Numbered from the stretch's first letter, positions 25,903 through 34,461 are shown. The stretch: DNA of 44,513 nucleotides from Photobacterium profundum (GCF_003026285.1 NZ_PYOD01000026.1:1-44513), one strand, 5' to 3'. The notes: a model not told the origin generated them from the letters alone. Translations and numbers: made by a program.

Positions 25903-26435
25903 TGGAATCAAGTCTTTTTGAAGCGTGGTGGTTTTCGCTATCACACTTCATGGATCAAGGTGGCCCTATTTTATTATGGTTAGCTGCCGTAGTAGTACTG
26001 TGCTGGTTGTTAGTCGTCGAGCGAGTCATATTCCTATATTGTTATTATCCTAAACAGAAAAGGGTGTGGCTAGAAAAATGGCAGCTGCGTGATGATCAAA
26101 CCTCTTGGTATGCTCATGCTATTCGTAGTGGTTGGTTGAATGAAGCCCATACTGCACTGAACCAAAATTTGAACTTGATAAAAGTGCTGGTGGCGATTTG
26201 CCCAATGCTTGGTTTGTTAGGCACGGTAACAGGTATGATTTCAGTCTTTGATGTAATGGCAACACAGGGCAGCAGCCAACCACGTTTAATGGCATCGGGT
26301 ATTTCATTGGCTACCTTGCCAACAATGGCGGGAATGGTAGCAGCGTTAGCGGGGATGTTTGTTCATGCGCGTTTGGCAAAAGCCTGTTATTGGCGTGAAT
26401 TGAAGTTAGAAAAATTATTAAGGAGTCAGCAATGA
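25902..26435 (+). CDS. exbB: ExbB proton-channel subunit
   Basis: ExbB forms the pentameric proton channel that, with ExbD, energises TonB. At 177 residues this is a short ExbB2-type protein with three helices: WLAAVVVLCWLLVVERVIFLY, then the conserved VLVAICPMLGLLGTVTGMISVF, then GISLATLPTMAGMVAALAGMF. It shares the MLGLLGTVTGM core with the TtpC upstream. Start and stop overlap the neighbours (TAATG and ATGA), so the operon is tightly coupled. Confidence 0.92.
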   Translation: MESSLFEAWWFSLSHFMDQGGPILLWLAAVVVLCWLLVVERVIFLYCYYPKQKRVWLEKWQLRDDQTSWYAHAIRSGWLNEAHTALNQNLNLIKVLVAICPMLGLLGTVTGMISVFDVMATQGSSQPRLMASGISLATLPTMAGMVAALAGMFVHARLAKACYWRELKLEKLLRSQQ

Positions 26436-26836
26436 GATTAAGCCGCCCATCTTCAGCCCGTGAAGAAGCACAAATTGATATGACTTCAATGCTCGATATT
26501 GTTTTCATCATGCTTATATTCTTTATTGTAACGAGTTCATTTGTGCGCGAATCAGGCGTAGAAGTGAACCGTCCGCAAGCTAGTAATGTGGTAAGCCAGA
26601 AAGATGCGGGTATTTTTGTTGCGGTTACATCAGCGAATGACATTTTTATTGATAAGCGTGTTGTTGATGCCGAACGCGTACAAGCAGTATTAGAGCATCT
26701 ATTGCTTGAGCAACCAGAAGCATCATTGGTGATTCAAGCCGATGAACATGCGTATAACGGTACTGTGGTTAAGGTGATGGATGCCGCAAAAGGGGCAGGT
26801 GTGAAAAATATCGCACTGGCAGCGGAGAAACGTTAA
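26432..26836 (+). CDS. exbD: ExbD proton-channel subunit
   Basis: The 134-residue protein has a short cytoplasmic start (RPSSAREEAQIDMTSMLDIVF), one membrane helix with the proton-carrying aspartate in MLDIVFIMLIFFIVTSSF, and a periplasmic domain ending KNIALAAEKR. This is the ExbD/TolR fold. ExbD works with ExbB to drive TonB. Overlaps of 4 bases at the start and 1 base at the stop bind it to exbB and tonB. Confidence 0.93.
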   Translation: MRLSRPSSAREEAQIDMTSMLDIVFIMLIFFIVTSSFVRESGVEVNRPQASNVVSQKDAGIFVAVTSANDIFIDKRVVDAERVQAVLEHLLLEQPEASLVIQADEHAYNGTVVKVMDAAKGAGVKNIALAAEKR

Positions 26837-27519
26837 TGGCCGTCGTATCAGCACCAACTAAGGCATCATTTTCGGCATTTCAAACTGGATTTTTTCAAAC
26901 ATCAATCTTTCGCTTAGTATTAGCATTGCCTATTTCGATGTTTGTTGCCTTAGGTTTATTTACGTTTATGGCGTGGATGGTCGATAACGGGCATCAACGA
27001 TCACCAGAGCAAAGCCAAAGCCTCGCATTTGATATGGTGATGGTTGAACAGGAACAAGATGCGCAGCGCCGTCATCGAACAATGCCAGAAAAACCTGAAA
27101 CCCCAGAGCCGCCACCTGAGGCTGTACCTAAAAGTGCGCAATCAGCTGCATCAACGCCCACGCCTTCAATGCCTAATTTAGGGCTAGACACTGCGGTTAC
27201 GGGGTTATCCATTAATTTGCCAACGTTTTCTGATTTTGGTGCTAATCAACAAGCGATGCCTTTATACCGTGTTGAGCCACGTTACCCTGCACGGGCAATG
27301 AAGCAAAAAGCAGAAGGTTATGTTGTTTTGTCGTTTACGATTGATCCACAAGGGCGTCCGATATCGATTGATGTACTTGATGCTAAACCGCGAAGGTTGT
27401 TTGAAAAAGAAGCTGTTCGAGCCCTGCGTAAATGGAAGTATCAACCAAAAGTCGTTGATGGTAAATCAATCGCACAAGTCGGACAGACGGTCAGATTGGA
27501 GTTTAAGATAAGCCAATGA
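26836..27519 (+). CDS. tonB: TonB energy transducer (TonB2 type)
   Basis: TonB spans the periplasm and passes energy from ExbB-ExbD to outer-membrane receptors such as the one at 21550. The 227-residue protein has an N-terminal membrane anchor (LVLALPISMFVALGLFTFMAWM), a short proline-rich segment (MPEKPETPEPPPEAVP) and a C-terminal domain (YRVEPRYPARAMKQKAEGYV, VLSFTIDPQGRP, EAVRALRKWKYQPKV). The proline region is short, as in TonB2 proteins. It overlaps exbD and the TPR gene. Confidence 0.93.
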   Translation: MAVVSAPTKASFSAFQTGFFQTSIFRLVLALPISMFVALGLFTFMAWMVDNGHQRSPEQSQSLAFDMVMVEQEQDAQRRHRTMPEKPETPEPPPEAVPKSAQSAASTPTPSMPNLGLDTAVTGLSINLPTFSDFGANQQAMPLYRVEPRYPARAMKQKAEGYVVLSFTIDPQGRPISIDVLDAKPRRLFEKEAVRALRKWKYQPKVVDGKSIAQVGQTVRLEFKISQ

Positions 27520-28691
27520 TCAAGATGAAGAAAGTCGTTATTGCCCTCACCTTAATGCTGTGCATGCCAGTTAATGCCAGTGCTGAAGAGCTGTCTCAAT
27601 TTACAGCCGGCAAGGTACAACGTGCTCATAATTTACAGCAAGAAGAAAAACTGAATGAAGCCATCGCTGTATTGGCTGATTTAAACCCTAGCCGAGCTTA
27701 TGATAAGGCGTTTGTTAATCGAATGCTGGGTATTTTCTATTGGCAGAAAGGTAATACAAACAAAGCTATTCAGAATCTTACATTGGCAGTTAACAGTAAA
27801 CTATTAGCCGATGAGCAAGCATGGGTAACTCAACGCATGCTTGCCGATATTTTGTTATCTGAAGAGGCGTTTAAAACCGCTTTACCGCATTACTACGCGC
27901 TCACTCATGCAATACCTGAATCCCAAAAGGCGGATGAACTATGGCTTCGTATTGCGCAAACACATTATCAAATTGAGCAATGGCCTAAAGTACTATCTGC
28001 ATTGAAACGCTACGATGTATTTAGCAAAAAAGCTGAAGTGCAGCCTCTGACTATTAAACTTGGGGCTCAATTACAACTCAAAAAATGGAAAGCGTCGATT
28101 CCGACTTTAAATGCTTTGATTTTACTTGAGCCCAATAAAACAGTTTGGTGGCAGCAGTTAGCGGGAATTCAATTGCGTATTGGGCGCTCTAACGATGCAT
28201 TAGATACATTGACATTAGCCAAACATCAAGGCGTGGCGTTACGTCAGCAAGATTTGAAAACATTGGCTCAGCTTTATGCTCAACGAGGTATTCCAGAACG
28301 TGCTGCGCTGATCATCAATGAACTAGAAAATGCAGACAGTGATGCCAAATTACTGTCTGATCAAGCAATGTATTGGCAGGTGGCAAAAGAGTGGGATAAG
28401 GCAATAGCGGTGTGGTCGAAAGCAGCACAGCTAAACGCTAAATATCGCTGGGAGCTCGCGCAGTTATTGTTACAAGAAGGGCATTACCATAAAGCCTTAA
28501 CAGAATTAGAACGGGTTAAACGTAAAGATAAACAAGCAGATGTTGAATTGGCAAAAGTTCGGGCTTATTACAAGTTAGATAACTTTGATAAGGCGATTAT
28601 TCATGCGAAACAAGCGAATAACATCACTCCATCTTCGGCATCGAAAAGTTGGGTTAAATACCTGAGTCAGATTCGTAACATGCAAAGCTAA
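27516..28691 (+). CDS. Exported TPR protein of the TonB2 operon
   Basis: This 391-residue protein has a signal peptide (VVIALTLMLCMPVNASA) and tetratricopeptide-like repeats along its length (NRMLGIFYWQKGNTNKAIQN, KWKASIPTLNALILLEPNKT, ELAQLLLQEGHYHKALTELE). TPR proteins are scaffolds. This position, last in DUF3450-TtpC-ExbB-ExbD-TonB, is the same as in Vibrio TonB2 clusters, where it supports uptake. The ATGA overlap with tonB shows coupling. A strong bidirectional terminator follows. Confidence 0.88.
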   Translation: MIKMKKVVIALTLMLCMPVNASAEELSQFTAGKVQRAHNLQQEEKLNEAIAVLADLNPSRAYDKAFVNRMLGIFYWQKGNTNKAIQNLTLAVNSKLLADEQAWVTQRMLADILLSEEAFKTALPHYYALTHAIPESQKADELWLRIAQTHYQIEQWPKVLSALKRYDVFSKKAEVQPLTIKLGAQLQLKKWKASIPTLNALILLEPNKTVWWQQLAGIQLRIGRSNDALDTLTLAKHQGVALRQQDLKTLAQLYAQRGIPERAALIINELENADSDAKLLSDQAMYWQVAKEWDKAIAVWSKAAQLNAKYRWELAQLLLQEGHYHKALTELERVKRKDKQADVELAKVRAYYKLDNFDKAIIHAKQANNITPSSASKSWVKYLSQIRNMQS

Positions 28692-28723
28692 AGCGTTACC
28701 ATTCTACTGAGTAATATGAAAAT

Positions 28724-28751
28724 AAAACGGCAGCCTTATGGTTGCCGTTTT
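28724..28751. terminator. Bidirectional terminator between the TonB2 operon and dedA
   Basis: AAAACGGCAGCC and GGTTGCCGTTTT form a 12-pair stem (one G-U) with a TTAT loop, giving A-runs and T-runs on both sides. It serves the rightward TPR gene and the leftward DedA gene. Confidence 0.85.
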
Positions 28752-28755
28752 AGTT

Positions 28756-29409
28756 TTAAGCTATCTGATTACTTTTTTTATTTGTTATTAATCGGTAGAT
28801 AACGCCACTAATGGCAATAAGCATAAGAGAGAAAGTGGCAACGACAAACCCTTTCGATAATGTCTCTTGGTAGTCACTAAAGATAGGGCTAAGCATAATC
28901 CACTTACCTGTAAGTAATAGTACTAAACACCAAATAAAAGAACTACTGGCACTAATGATGGCTGTTCGCCAAACGCTTAATTTTGCAATGCCCATTAACA
29001 TTGGTGTTAAGACTCTGACGAAAGGAATGAAACGAGATATAAAGAGTGACAAAAAACCATAACGATTGAGTAAATGCCTTGCTTTGGGGAGTGAGTTATC
29101 GGGAAGAATACGCTCTAAATATAAAATGAAAGGGGTTTTGTGTAATATTCGCCCTTGTAAATAAGCACAAAAACTTCCGGTAGAAGCGGCGATACACAGT
29201 ATGGTTGCGGTAGAGTAAAAATCGAGAATTCCCAGCCCAATCATTCCCCCAGCAAAGAGCATGAGGCTGTCTCCTGGCAGTGGCAAGAAAACAAAACTGG
29301 ATTCGAGATACAACACTAAAGCGAGCAGTAAGACAAACCATTTTAAAGAACTTACTTGCTGTAATGTTTCAAAGTCGTGATGCCAAATGGCTAATAAAAT
29401 TTCCTGCAT
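28756..29409 (-). CDS. DedA-family membrane protein
   Basis: DedA proteins are inner-membrane proteins, some of which are lipid flippases for undecaprenyl phosphate or are needed for proton-motive force. The 217-residue protein has the family signatures LESSFVFLPLPGDSLMLFAG near the N-terminus and SRFIPFVRVLTPMLMGIAKL in the middle, with two re-entrant segments and about four helices. ATG 29409 is chosen because AGGGTGG lies 8 bases upstream. A GTG four codons earlier overlaps that site. It stands alone between the two leftward terminator hairpins. The substrate is not known. Confidence 0.88.
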   Translation of the reverse strand: MQEILLAIWHHDFETLQQVSSLKWFVLLLALVLYLESSFVFLPLPGDSLMLFAGGMIGLGILDFYSTATILCIAASTGSFCAYLQGRILHKTPFILYLERILPDNSLPKARHLLNRYGFLSLFISRFIPFVRVLTPMLMGIAKLSVWRTAIISASSSFIWCLVLLLTGKWIMLSPIFSDYQETLSKGFVVATFSLMLIAISGVIYRLITNKKSNQIA

Positions 29410-29443
29410 GTACAAATCCACCCTCTGTTATTAAGTTAATAGC

Positions 29444-29475
29444 TGGCTCAGTGTCTGCTAAGAGAAATTGAGCCA
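29444..29475 (-). terminator. Hairpin after chaA
   Basis: TGGCTCA and TGAGCCA pair around an 18-base loop. It lies 26 bases beyond the chaA stop on the minus strand. There is no long T-run. Confidence 0.4.
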
Positions 29476-29500
29476 ACTGAATGTGTTTAAGAGCGATGCT

Positions 29501-30592
29501 TTATTCAAAGATCAAAATGATGTAGGCGACAAACAAGATAAGGTGCGTGACGCCATTTAAGGAGTTGGTTCGACCGCTACTAAAGCTAATACTGGACATA
29601 AGTAATGTGGCGCAGAGCAGCACCATCTCTGCTGGCTCTAAACCTAGGTGCAGGGGCTCAGCAATAATACTCGAGATCAGAAGTACCGCTGGTACCGTTA
29701 GTGCAATGGTTGCGAGCACTGAACCAAAGTAAAGGTTCATTGCGCGCTGCAGCTGATTGTTCAGTGCGGCCTTTAGCGCCCCTACGGCTTCAGGTGCCAA
29801 TATAAGTAGCGCGACAACAAGTCCTCCTAAAGCTTGCGGAGCCTTAAATTCATTAATGGTACTGTCGATCGGAATTGCCAAGCTTTTTGCTAATAGGATC
29901 ACAATCAGCAAGTAGCCTATCAGTAGGAATACGTGGAAGAAGGTACTGCCGAGTGGCCCGTGGTGGTCGTGATCATCAAGGTTTTCTTCATCAAGGAAGA
30001 AATGGGTATGGCTTCTTGTTTGAATAAAAAGAAATACGCCATACAGTACTATTGAAGCTAAGACTAATGTCCATGTCATTGCGGAAGACATTGAACCAAC
30101 GTTGTCTGATGAAGTGAAGTTGGGCAGAACAAGACATAACAAAGAAAGCGGAACGATCGCGACGAGATAAGATTTAAGGCCCTCTACATTGTATTTTTGG
30201 GTGTGGTATCTCAGGCCGCCAATAAGAAGGGTTATCCCAACTAATCCGTTTAGAACTGTCATGACAACAGCAAGCATGGTGTCTCTTGCCAAAACGGGGT
30301 TCGATTCTCCAGTTAGCATGACAGAAGAAATCATCACTACTTCTAGGGATATGACGGATAGCGTAAGAATGAGTGTTCCATACGGGTCGCCCAATTTTAT
30401 TGCTAGCGCATCTGAGTGTCTAACCACTGCAAAAATTGCCGTAATCACCACGAAGAAGAGGGCGATAGTGGCAAATATTCCCTGTAGCGAGGCAATATTC
30501 GTCTTTAGAACGTGGTCACCCCCGAGCTTAAAAATAGCCACAGAAATAAAACCTAAAATTAGTAAAAATTCACCTTTTAAGAACGTTGTCAT
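29501..30592 (-). CDS. chaA: Calcium/cation-proton antiporter ChaA
   Basis: ChaA exchanges Ca2+, Na+ or K+ for protons across the inner membrane. The 363-residue protein has 11 hydrophobic helices and two acidic signature repeats typical of the CaCA superfamily: LGDPYGTLILTLSVISLEVV in the first half and LILAPEAVGALKAALNNQLQ in the second. A histidine/aspartate-rich loop (LDEENLDDHDHHGP) lies in the middle, as in ChaA homologs. AAGAGG lies 7 bases upstream of the ATG. It has no obvious operon partner. Confidence 0.9.
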   Translation of the reverse strand: MTTFLKGEFLLILGFISVAIFKLGGDHVLKTNIASLQGIFATIALFFVVITAIFAVVRHSDALAIKLGDPYGTLILTLSVISLEVVMISSVMLTGESNPVLARDTMLAVVMTVLNGLVGITLLIGGLRYHTQKYNVEGLKSYLVAIVPLSLLCLVLPNFTSSDNVGSMSSAMTWTLVLASIVLYGVFLFIQTRSHTHFFLDEENLDDHDHHGPLGSTFFHVFLLIGYLLIVILLAKSLAIPIDSTINEFKAPQALGGLVVALLILAPEAVGALKAALNNQLQRAMNLYFGSVLATIALTVPAVLLISSIIAEPLHLGLEPAEMVLLCATLLMSSISFSSGRTNSLNGVTHLILFVAYIILIFE

Positions 30593-30838
30593 CGGCGTGC
30601 CTCTTCTTTAGCGAAGGCTCTTAATGTCATTTCTGTGGCATTGTGTTTTAGCACTGCGCATTGCCATTTAGCGTTGTGATTGATGAGGTGGTGCTTTGTT
30701 AATTTTTTCACTTGAACTGTCTCTCTAATAAAGAATGAGAAGTTATGGCGTGCGATCCTAACATCTAGAAGGCAAGCTTCAGACGTAATAGAAAAATGAC
30801 GCAATAAGTTTCATGCCCTGATAATGGGGCGTAGAGAG

Positions 30839-31408
30839 TTAGGACAAACGTGAATGATTGTGGGCGTAGAGTACGTTCCCTTCCTTCCAACCTGCTAAAC
30901 GGGAAGAGGGATAAAAGGTATGGCTTGTCCAGTGATTGATTGCATCTGGAACAGAGATCGCCTTAACCGCTAATTGAAGTAGTGGAGGGGGAAAAAATGC
31001 GACCAGCAGGTGATATTCGGGCTTAACACCAAGGGTTGCGCGATGGTCGTGGCTAATTACGCGCCTTAACGCATTTAGAATAAAGGCATTGTTGCCATCA
31101 TTAGAAATAGAACGTTCGTCTTCCTGAGTGATGATATTACTTTGTGCGTAATGGCAAGGTTGATCGTCGGACTTAAGAATGAACATTTGTTGCTGTTGCG
31201 ATAAGTCTAATACTCGATTGCCGGATGTTGGATACTCCTGCGCTATCACTATGTAGGAACATAGCGACACAGTAAGCGCAAATAGGAACGTAAAGCAACG
31301 ACTCAACAAGTATTGGTACCATTTATGTGTAAATGTCGAATCAGTATAAACACTCACTCTATTATAGAGAATACTGCGACAGGGCTTATGTGTTACAGGA
31401 TATTGCAT
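30839..31408 (-). CDS. Hypothetical protein, divergent from the iron-release operon
   Basis: I do not recognise the family. The frame has one hydrophobic segment (FTFLFALTVSLCSYIVIA) followed by about 130 soluble residues with a PCHYAQS segment, an SHDHRATLG segment and a proline run (FFPPPLLQL). The hydrophobic segment could be a signal peptide or an anchor. The frame stays open up to 31489, but that start lies inside a likely Fur box. I use the ATG at 31408; GTG or TTG codons closer to the hydrophobic segment are also possible, and no ribosome site is clear. The shared Fur box suggests iron regulation. Confidence 0.5.
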   Translation of the reverse strand: MQYPVTHKPCRSILYNRVSVYTDSTFTHKWYQYLLSRCFTFLFALTVSLCSYIVIAQEYPTSGNRVLDLSQQQQMFILKSDDQPCHYAQSNIITQEDERSISNDGNNAFILNALRRVISHDHRATLGVKPEYHLLVAFFPPPLLQLAVKAISVPDAINHWTSHTFYPSSRLAGWKEGNVLYAHNHSRLS

Positions 31409-31484
31409 TGATAGGTCATGGATGGGCAGAACACAATGACGTTTGACCGATATTTCCCGCCAAAGTAAATAATGTAAATTGAAT

Positions 31485-31503
31485 GCCAATGAAAACGATT
31501 ATC
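31485..31503. promoter_or_regulatory. Candidate Fur box between divergent genes
   Basis: The segment GCCAATGAAAACGATTATC matches 14 of 19 positions of the Fur consensus. It lies 50 bases upstream of the PepSY gene and upstream of the leftward hypothetical gene, so it could control both in response to iron. Confidence 0.55.
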
Positions 31504-31552
31504 AATTAAGCTGTGTGCACTCAATATACAACGTCACGATACAGCTGTTTAC

Positions 31553-32200
31553 ATGTCATCAAATAATAAAACGATGTTAAAAAATAAAGCCGTTCAGGTT
31601 TGGGCTCGTCGCCTACATATTTACATTTCGATGGCTTTGCTATTAGTTGTGCTGTTTTTCTCTGTGACAGGAATAACGCTAAATCGTCCTGAAATTTTCG
31701 TGAAAAGTGAACCTGATAGTAGTGAACAGGTACTTTCAATACCTGCTGATTTATTCCAGTCCGCAAAAGGTCCATTTGTACCTAATGAATCTGCGATTGT
31801 TGACTACCTAACTAAGCATGCTCAGCTATCTGGTAAGCCCTCTGCGCTGCAAGTTTTCACTGAAATAGAAGATGGAGAGCTGATCGAAGGTGAGATCTCT
31901 ATGGACTATAAAGGGCCAGGTTATAACGTTGCTGTATTTATCGACATGTTAGCAAGAGAGGCGGTTGTCGAGAAATCACATTATGGATTGGTTGCCGTTC
32001 TTAACGACCTTCATAAGGGGCGAAATAGCGGTGATGTGTGGAAGTGGTTTATCGATATTACTGCGTTATTGATGGTGCTTTTTGTGCTTACAGGCGTGTG
32101 CTTACTTGTGCCAAAGAAGAAGACGTTCAATACCGCCATTAAATGGACGTTGTTTGGCTCAATTATATCGTTGCTGATTTTCTTTGTTGCTGTTCCTTAA
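31553..32200 (+). CDS. PepSY-associated membrane protein, FpvG-like reductase candidate
   Basis: The 215-residue protein has an N-terminal helix after a basic WARRLHIYISM (the His-containing start of PepSY_TM proteins), a periplasmic PepSY-like region (about 45-155), HYGLVAVLNDLHKGRNSGDVW, and two C-terminal helices (WFIDITALLMVLFVLTGVCL and FGSIISLLIFFVAV). Proteins with this arrangement include FpvG of Pseudomonas, the inner-membrane reductase that frees iron from ferripyoverdine. Histidines at the helix ends could bind heme. It is the first gene of a nine-gene run behind a Fur box. The start is not well marked; ATG 31574 is an alternative. Confidence 0.82.
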   Translation: MSSNNKTMLKNKAVQVWARRLHIYISMALLLVVLFFSVTGITLNRPEIFVKSEPDSSEQVLSIPADLFQSAKGPFVPNESAIVDYLTKHAQLSGKPSALQVFTEIEDGELIEGEISMDYKGPGYNVAVFIDMLAREAVVEKSHYGLVAVLNDLHKGRNSGDVWKWFIDITALLMVLFVLTGVCLLVPKKKTFNTAIKWTLFGSIISLLIFFVAVP

Positions 32201-32242
32201 TATCAAAAAACGTAATTTGGTAATGATTTTAAAAGGTTTGTT

Positions 32243-32779
32243 ATGTCATCTGTTTTTTCTCAAAGAATTAAAAAAAGTCGGCTTATAGCAGCATTTGCTT
32301 TGGTATTCCCCCTTGTTATACAAGCTGCCCCTATTCCTGAAAATGCAAAGATAGAGGTTGAGTTTGAGCTTCCTAAAATAGATACCGCCATGTACGCCCG
32401 ACCATACGTTGCGATATGGATTGAAGATGCGAACCGTAAATCAGTACGAACCGTTGAGTTATGGGTGGGTAAAGACGAGTGGCTAAAGGATTTACGCAGC
32501 TGGTGGCGAAAAGTGGGTCGTTATGATCGTGAACTGGTTGATGCAGTTACATCGGCAACCCGTCCTGCTGGTGAATATCGCTTTGTATGGGATGGTTTAG
32601 ATGACCAAGGTAACCGTGTAGAGCAGGGTGACTATACCTTTTATGCTGAAGTTGTTCGTGAACATGGTGGTCGAAACTATTTACGTCAGAAGCTGCAATT
32701 AAGCGATACCGCATTTGTTCATAAGATTACGCCAACAGAAGAAACTGGCGATATCTCGATTAGTTATAAAGTGCGTTAA
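32243..32779 (+). CDS. DUF2271 exported protein
   Basis: This 178-residue protein has a signal peptide (ending LVIQAAP) and a DUF2271 domain (FELPKIDTAMYARPYVAIWI, VRTVELWVGKDEWLKDLRSW, GEYRFVWDGLDDQGNRVEQG, YTFYAEVVREHGGRNYLRQK). The fold is probably beta-sandwich, with FlgD-like turns. The domain often occurs next to PepSY reductases and TonB receptors in iron loci. It is periplasmic. The ribosome site is AAAAGG. Its exact function is not established; FpvH/FpvJ-like assistance to iron release is an inference from position. Confidence 0.85.
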   Translation: MSSVFSQRIKKSRLIAAFALVFPLVIQAAPIPENAKIEVEFELPKIDTAMYARPYVAIWIEDANRKSVRTVELWVGKDEWLKDLRSWWRKVGRYDRELVDAVTSATRPAGEYRFVWDGLDDQGNRVEQGDYTFYAEVVREHGGRNYLRQKLQLSDTAFVHKITPTEETGDISISYKVR

Positions 32780-32888
32780 CTCATTTTTTATTTACCGTAC
32801 TCAAATTTTCCGTAACAAGCAATTTAAGTAAGGGACTCGATAAAAGTTGCTTACGTGATTATCAAATTAATGAATTAGAGAAAACATA

Positions 32889-33725
32889 ATGCTTACTAAT
32901 AAAAAGCTTAAAGCGTTAACCATGGCTTGTACTGTTGTTGCTGGTTTAGCGGCTACTGCAACTGCGAATGCACACCCTCGCTGGGTATTACCTTCACACT
33001 TTACAGTGTCGAAAGAAGGTGGTGATTGGCTAACGTTTGACGTTACAGCGTCACACGGTACGTTTGTGTTTGATAAGCCTGCAGGTAGTGAATCGGCGCA
33101 AGTAGTAATGCCTGATGGTCGTAAAGAGCGTCCTAACTTTGTTATTCGCGGAAAACGTCGCTCAATCTTTGATTTCTATTTTGAAGAAGAAGGCACACAC
33201 AAAGTTCAAATTAACAATGTGCCAAGCTACTACACACAATACAAAGCAGGCCGCCGCGATACCGTGAAATGGGCACCAGCTAATAAAGCAGAACGCGATA
33301 CATTATTGCCAGAAAAATCACGTGATGTGGTTACTCAACTTAGCTTTACGCGTGCAGAAAGTTACATAACCGTAGGTAAACCAACTGACAAAGCATTAGA
33401 AATGGATGGTAAGTACCTTGAATTACTGCCTATTACACACCCTTCAGATATTGTTGAAGGTGAAGATGTTAGCTTCCAGTTTTACTTTAATGGTGAACCT
33501 CAGCAGGGTGTAACAGCAGAAATCACACGCGAAGGTACGTTATACCGTAATCAACAAGAACAGATCGATGTGATCAGCGATAGCAAAGGCAAAGTAACCT
33601 TTACACCAGATGTTGCAGGTCGCTATTTGATGAAAGCGAACTATAAAGGTGAGTTGAAGAATAACCCATTAGCAGATACTGCAAGCGTGAATGTTCACTT
33701 TACGTTTGAAGCCATGCTGAAGTAA
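32889..33725 (+). CDS. DUF4198 exported protein
   Basis: The 278-residue protein has a signal peptide (ending TATANA) and begins after cleavage with HPRWVLPSHFTVS, the motif at the start of DUF4198/NikM-like proteins, in which the N-terminal His can bind metal. The C-terminal half holds an Ig-like domain (GVTAEITREGTLYR, KVTFTPDVAGRYLMKANYKG). The protein is periplasmic and probably binds metal or a metal chelate. It is the third gene after the Fur box, with a 109-base gap before it and a terminator-like hairpin behind. Confidence 0.85.
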   Translation: MLTNKKLKALTMACTVVAGLAATATANAHPRWVLPSHFTVSKEGGDWLTFDVTASHGTFVFDKPAGSESAQVVMPDGRKERPNFVIRGKRRSIFDFYFEEEGTHKVQINNVPSYYTQYKAGRRDTVKWAPANKAERDTLLPEKSRDVVTQLSFTRAESYITVGKPTDKALEMDGKYLELLPITHPSDIVEGEDVSFQFYFNGEPQQGVTAEITREGTLYRNQQEQIDVISDSKGKVTFTPDVAGRYLMKANYKGELKNNPLADTASVNVHFTFEAMLK

Positions 33726-33739
33726 TTCTGTTTATTTAT

Positions 33740-33774
33740 AACCTAGCTAGCGTACAGGTGCGCCAAGCTAGGTT
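33740..33774 (+). terminator. Terminator after the DUF4198 gene
   Basis: AACCTAGCT pairs with AGCTAGGTT around a 17-base loop, followed by GTATATTTT. It lies 14 bases after the stop and may split the iron-release cluster into two units. Confidence 0.6.
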
Positions 33775-33792
33775 GTATATTTTGTATCAATG

Positions 33793-34065
33793 CTATATCC
33801 AAGTTACCTCAAGATGCTCGTTTCAGCGAGAATTTGTTGGGCTCTAGGCAAGGCACTTATTTATAGACCTAGTAGTTCTACGTTGAAAATAAGTAACACC
33901 GCATAGAGCCCAACAAAACTCGCCCTTCGGGAGTGATTCAGCGTATCTATTTCTGTGTCAAATGTGTTTGAAAGGGAATGCCATTCCTACACACATTTTC
34001 CTTGAATTAAATACGCTGAGAGCACTCTGAATCCTGCATCTTGAGGTAGTTTGGGTAGATATATA
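33793..34065. repeat. Nested-palindrome element, MITE/REP-like
   Basis: The outer ends carry the perfect 13-base inverted repeat TACCTCAAGATGC (33805-33817) and GCATCTTGAGGTA (34036-34048), with imperfect extension outward. Inside lie two hairpin modules. The first is TTTGTTGGGCTCTA/TAGAGCCCAACAAA (33833-33846, 33904-33917), with ACTTATTT/AAATAAGT within it. The second is TCAGCGTAT/ATACGCTGA (33938-33946, 34011-34019), with AAATGTGT/ACACATTT and GGAAT/ATTCC within it. No coding frame exists. The ends resemble repeats I recall from Vibrionaceae genomes. Confidence 0.75.
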
Positions 34066-34128
34066 AAACGTATTTATAACAATCGTTATAGCGATTAATA
34101 GATTGTTTATAACGTTGTTGAGGTTTAC

Positions 34129-34461
34129 ATGAAAAAACACATCGGTCTGTCACTTTTATCTTTCTCTGCACTGTCTTTATCTGTCCTTTTTTCGTCTACG
34201 GCAAGTGCCCATTTCCCTTTAATGACATGTTGGTTTGAAGGCGACAAAGTCGCTTGTGAAGCGGGCTATAGTGACGGGAGTAAAGCAATCGATTATGACG
34301 TCAACATGTATGATTACGATGATAACTTGGTGGCGAAAGTGACGACGGATAAGCGTTCTATTGCTGAATTTACCAAGCCAGAGTCAGATTTCTATTTAGT
34401 TTTTGATGCTGGGCACGAAAACCCTGTTGAAGTGGATGTTGTCGAGATTTCAGAAAAATGA
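34129..34461 (+). CDS. Small exported protein of the iron-release cluster
   Basis: The 110-residue protein has a signal peptide (ending STASA) and a mature part starting HFPLMTCWFEGDKVACEAGY with two cysteines that may form a disulfide, then an Ig-like beta pattern (NMYDYDDNLVAKVTTDKRSI). The exposed N-terminal His after cleavage recalls the metal-binding start of DUF4198/NikM-like proteins. Its stop overlaps the DUF6162-like start by 4 bases. I do not recognise the family firmly; a metal-binding chaperone in the periplasm is plausible. Confidence 0.65.
   Translation: MKKHIGLSLLSFSALSLSVLFSSTASAHFPLMTCWFEGDKVACEAGYSDGSKAIDYDVNMYDYDDNLVAKVTTDKRSIAEFTKPESDFYLVFDAGHENPVEVDVVEISEK

Noticed and set aside
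30589..30804. 71-codon frame upstream of chaA on the minus strand
   Set aside because: It overlaps the chaA start and its ribosome site, has no start signal and no family-like pattern; it is probably the chaA leader.
34075..34112. Zur box upstream of the small exported protein
   Set aside because: TATAAC-aatc-GTTATA has the half-sites in the reverse order to the Zur consensus (GTTATA-n-TATAAC), so it is not counted as a Zur site.
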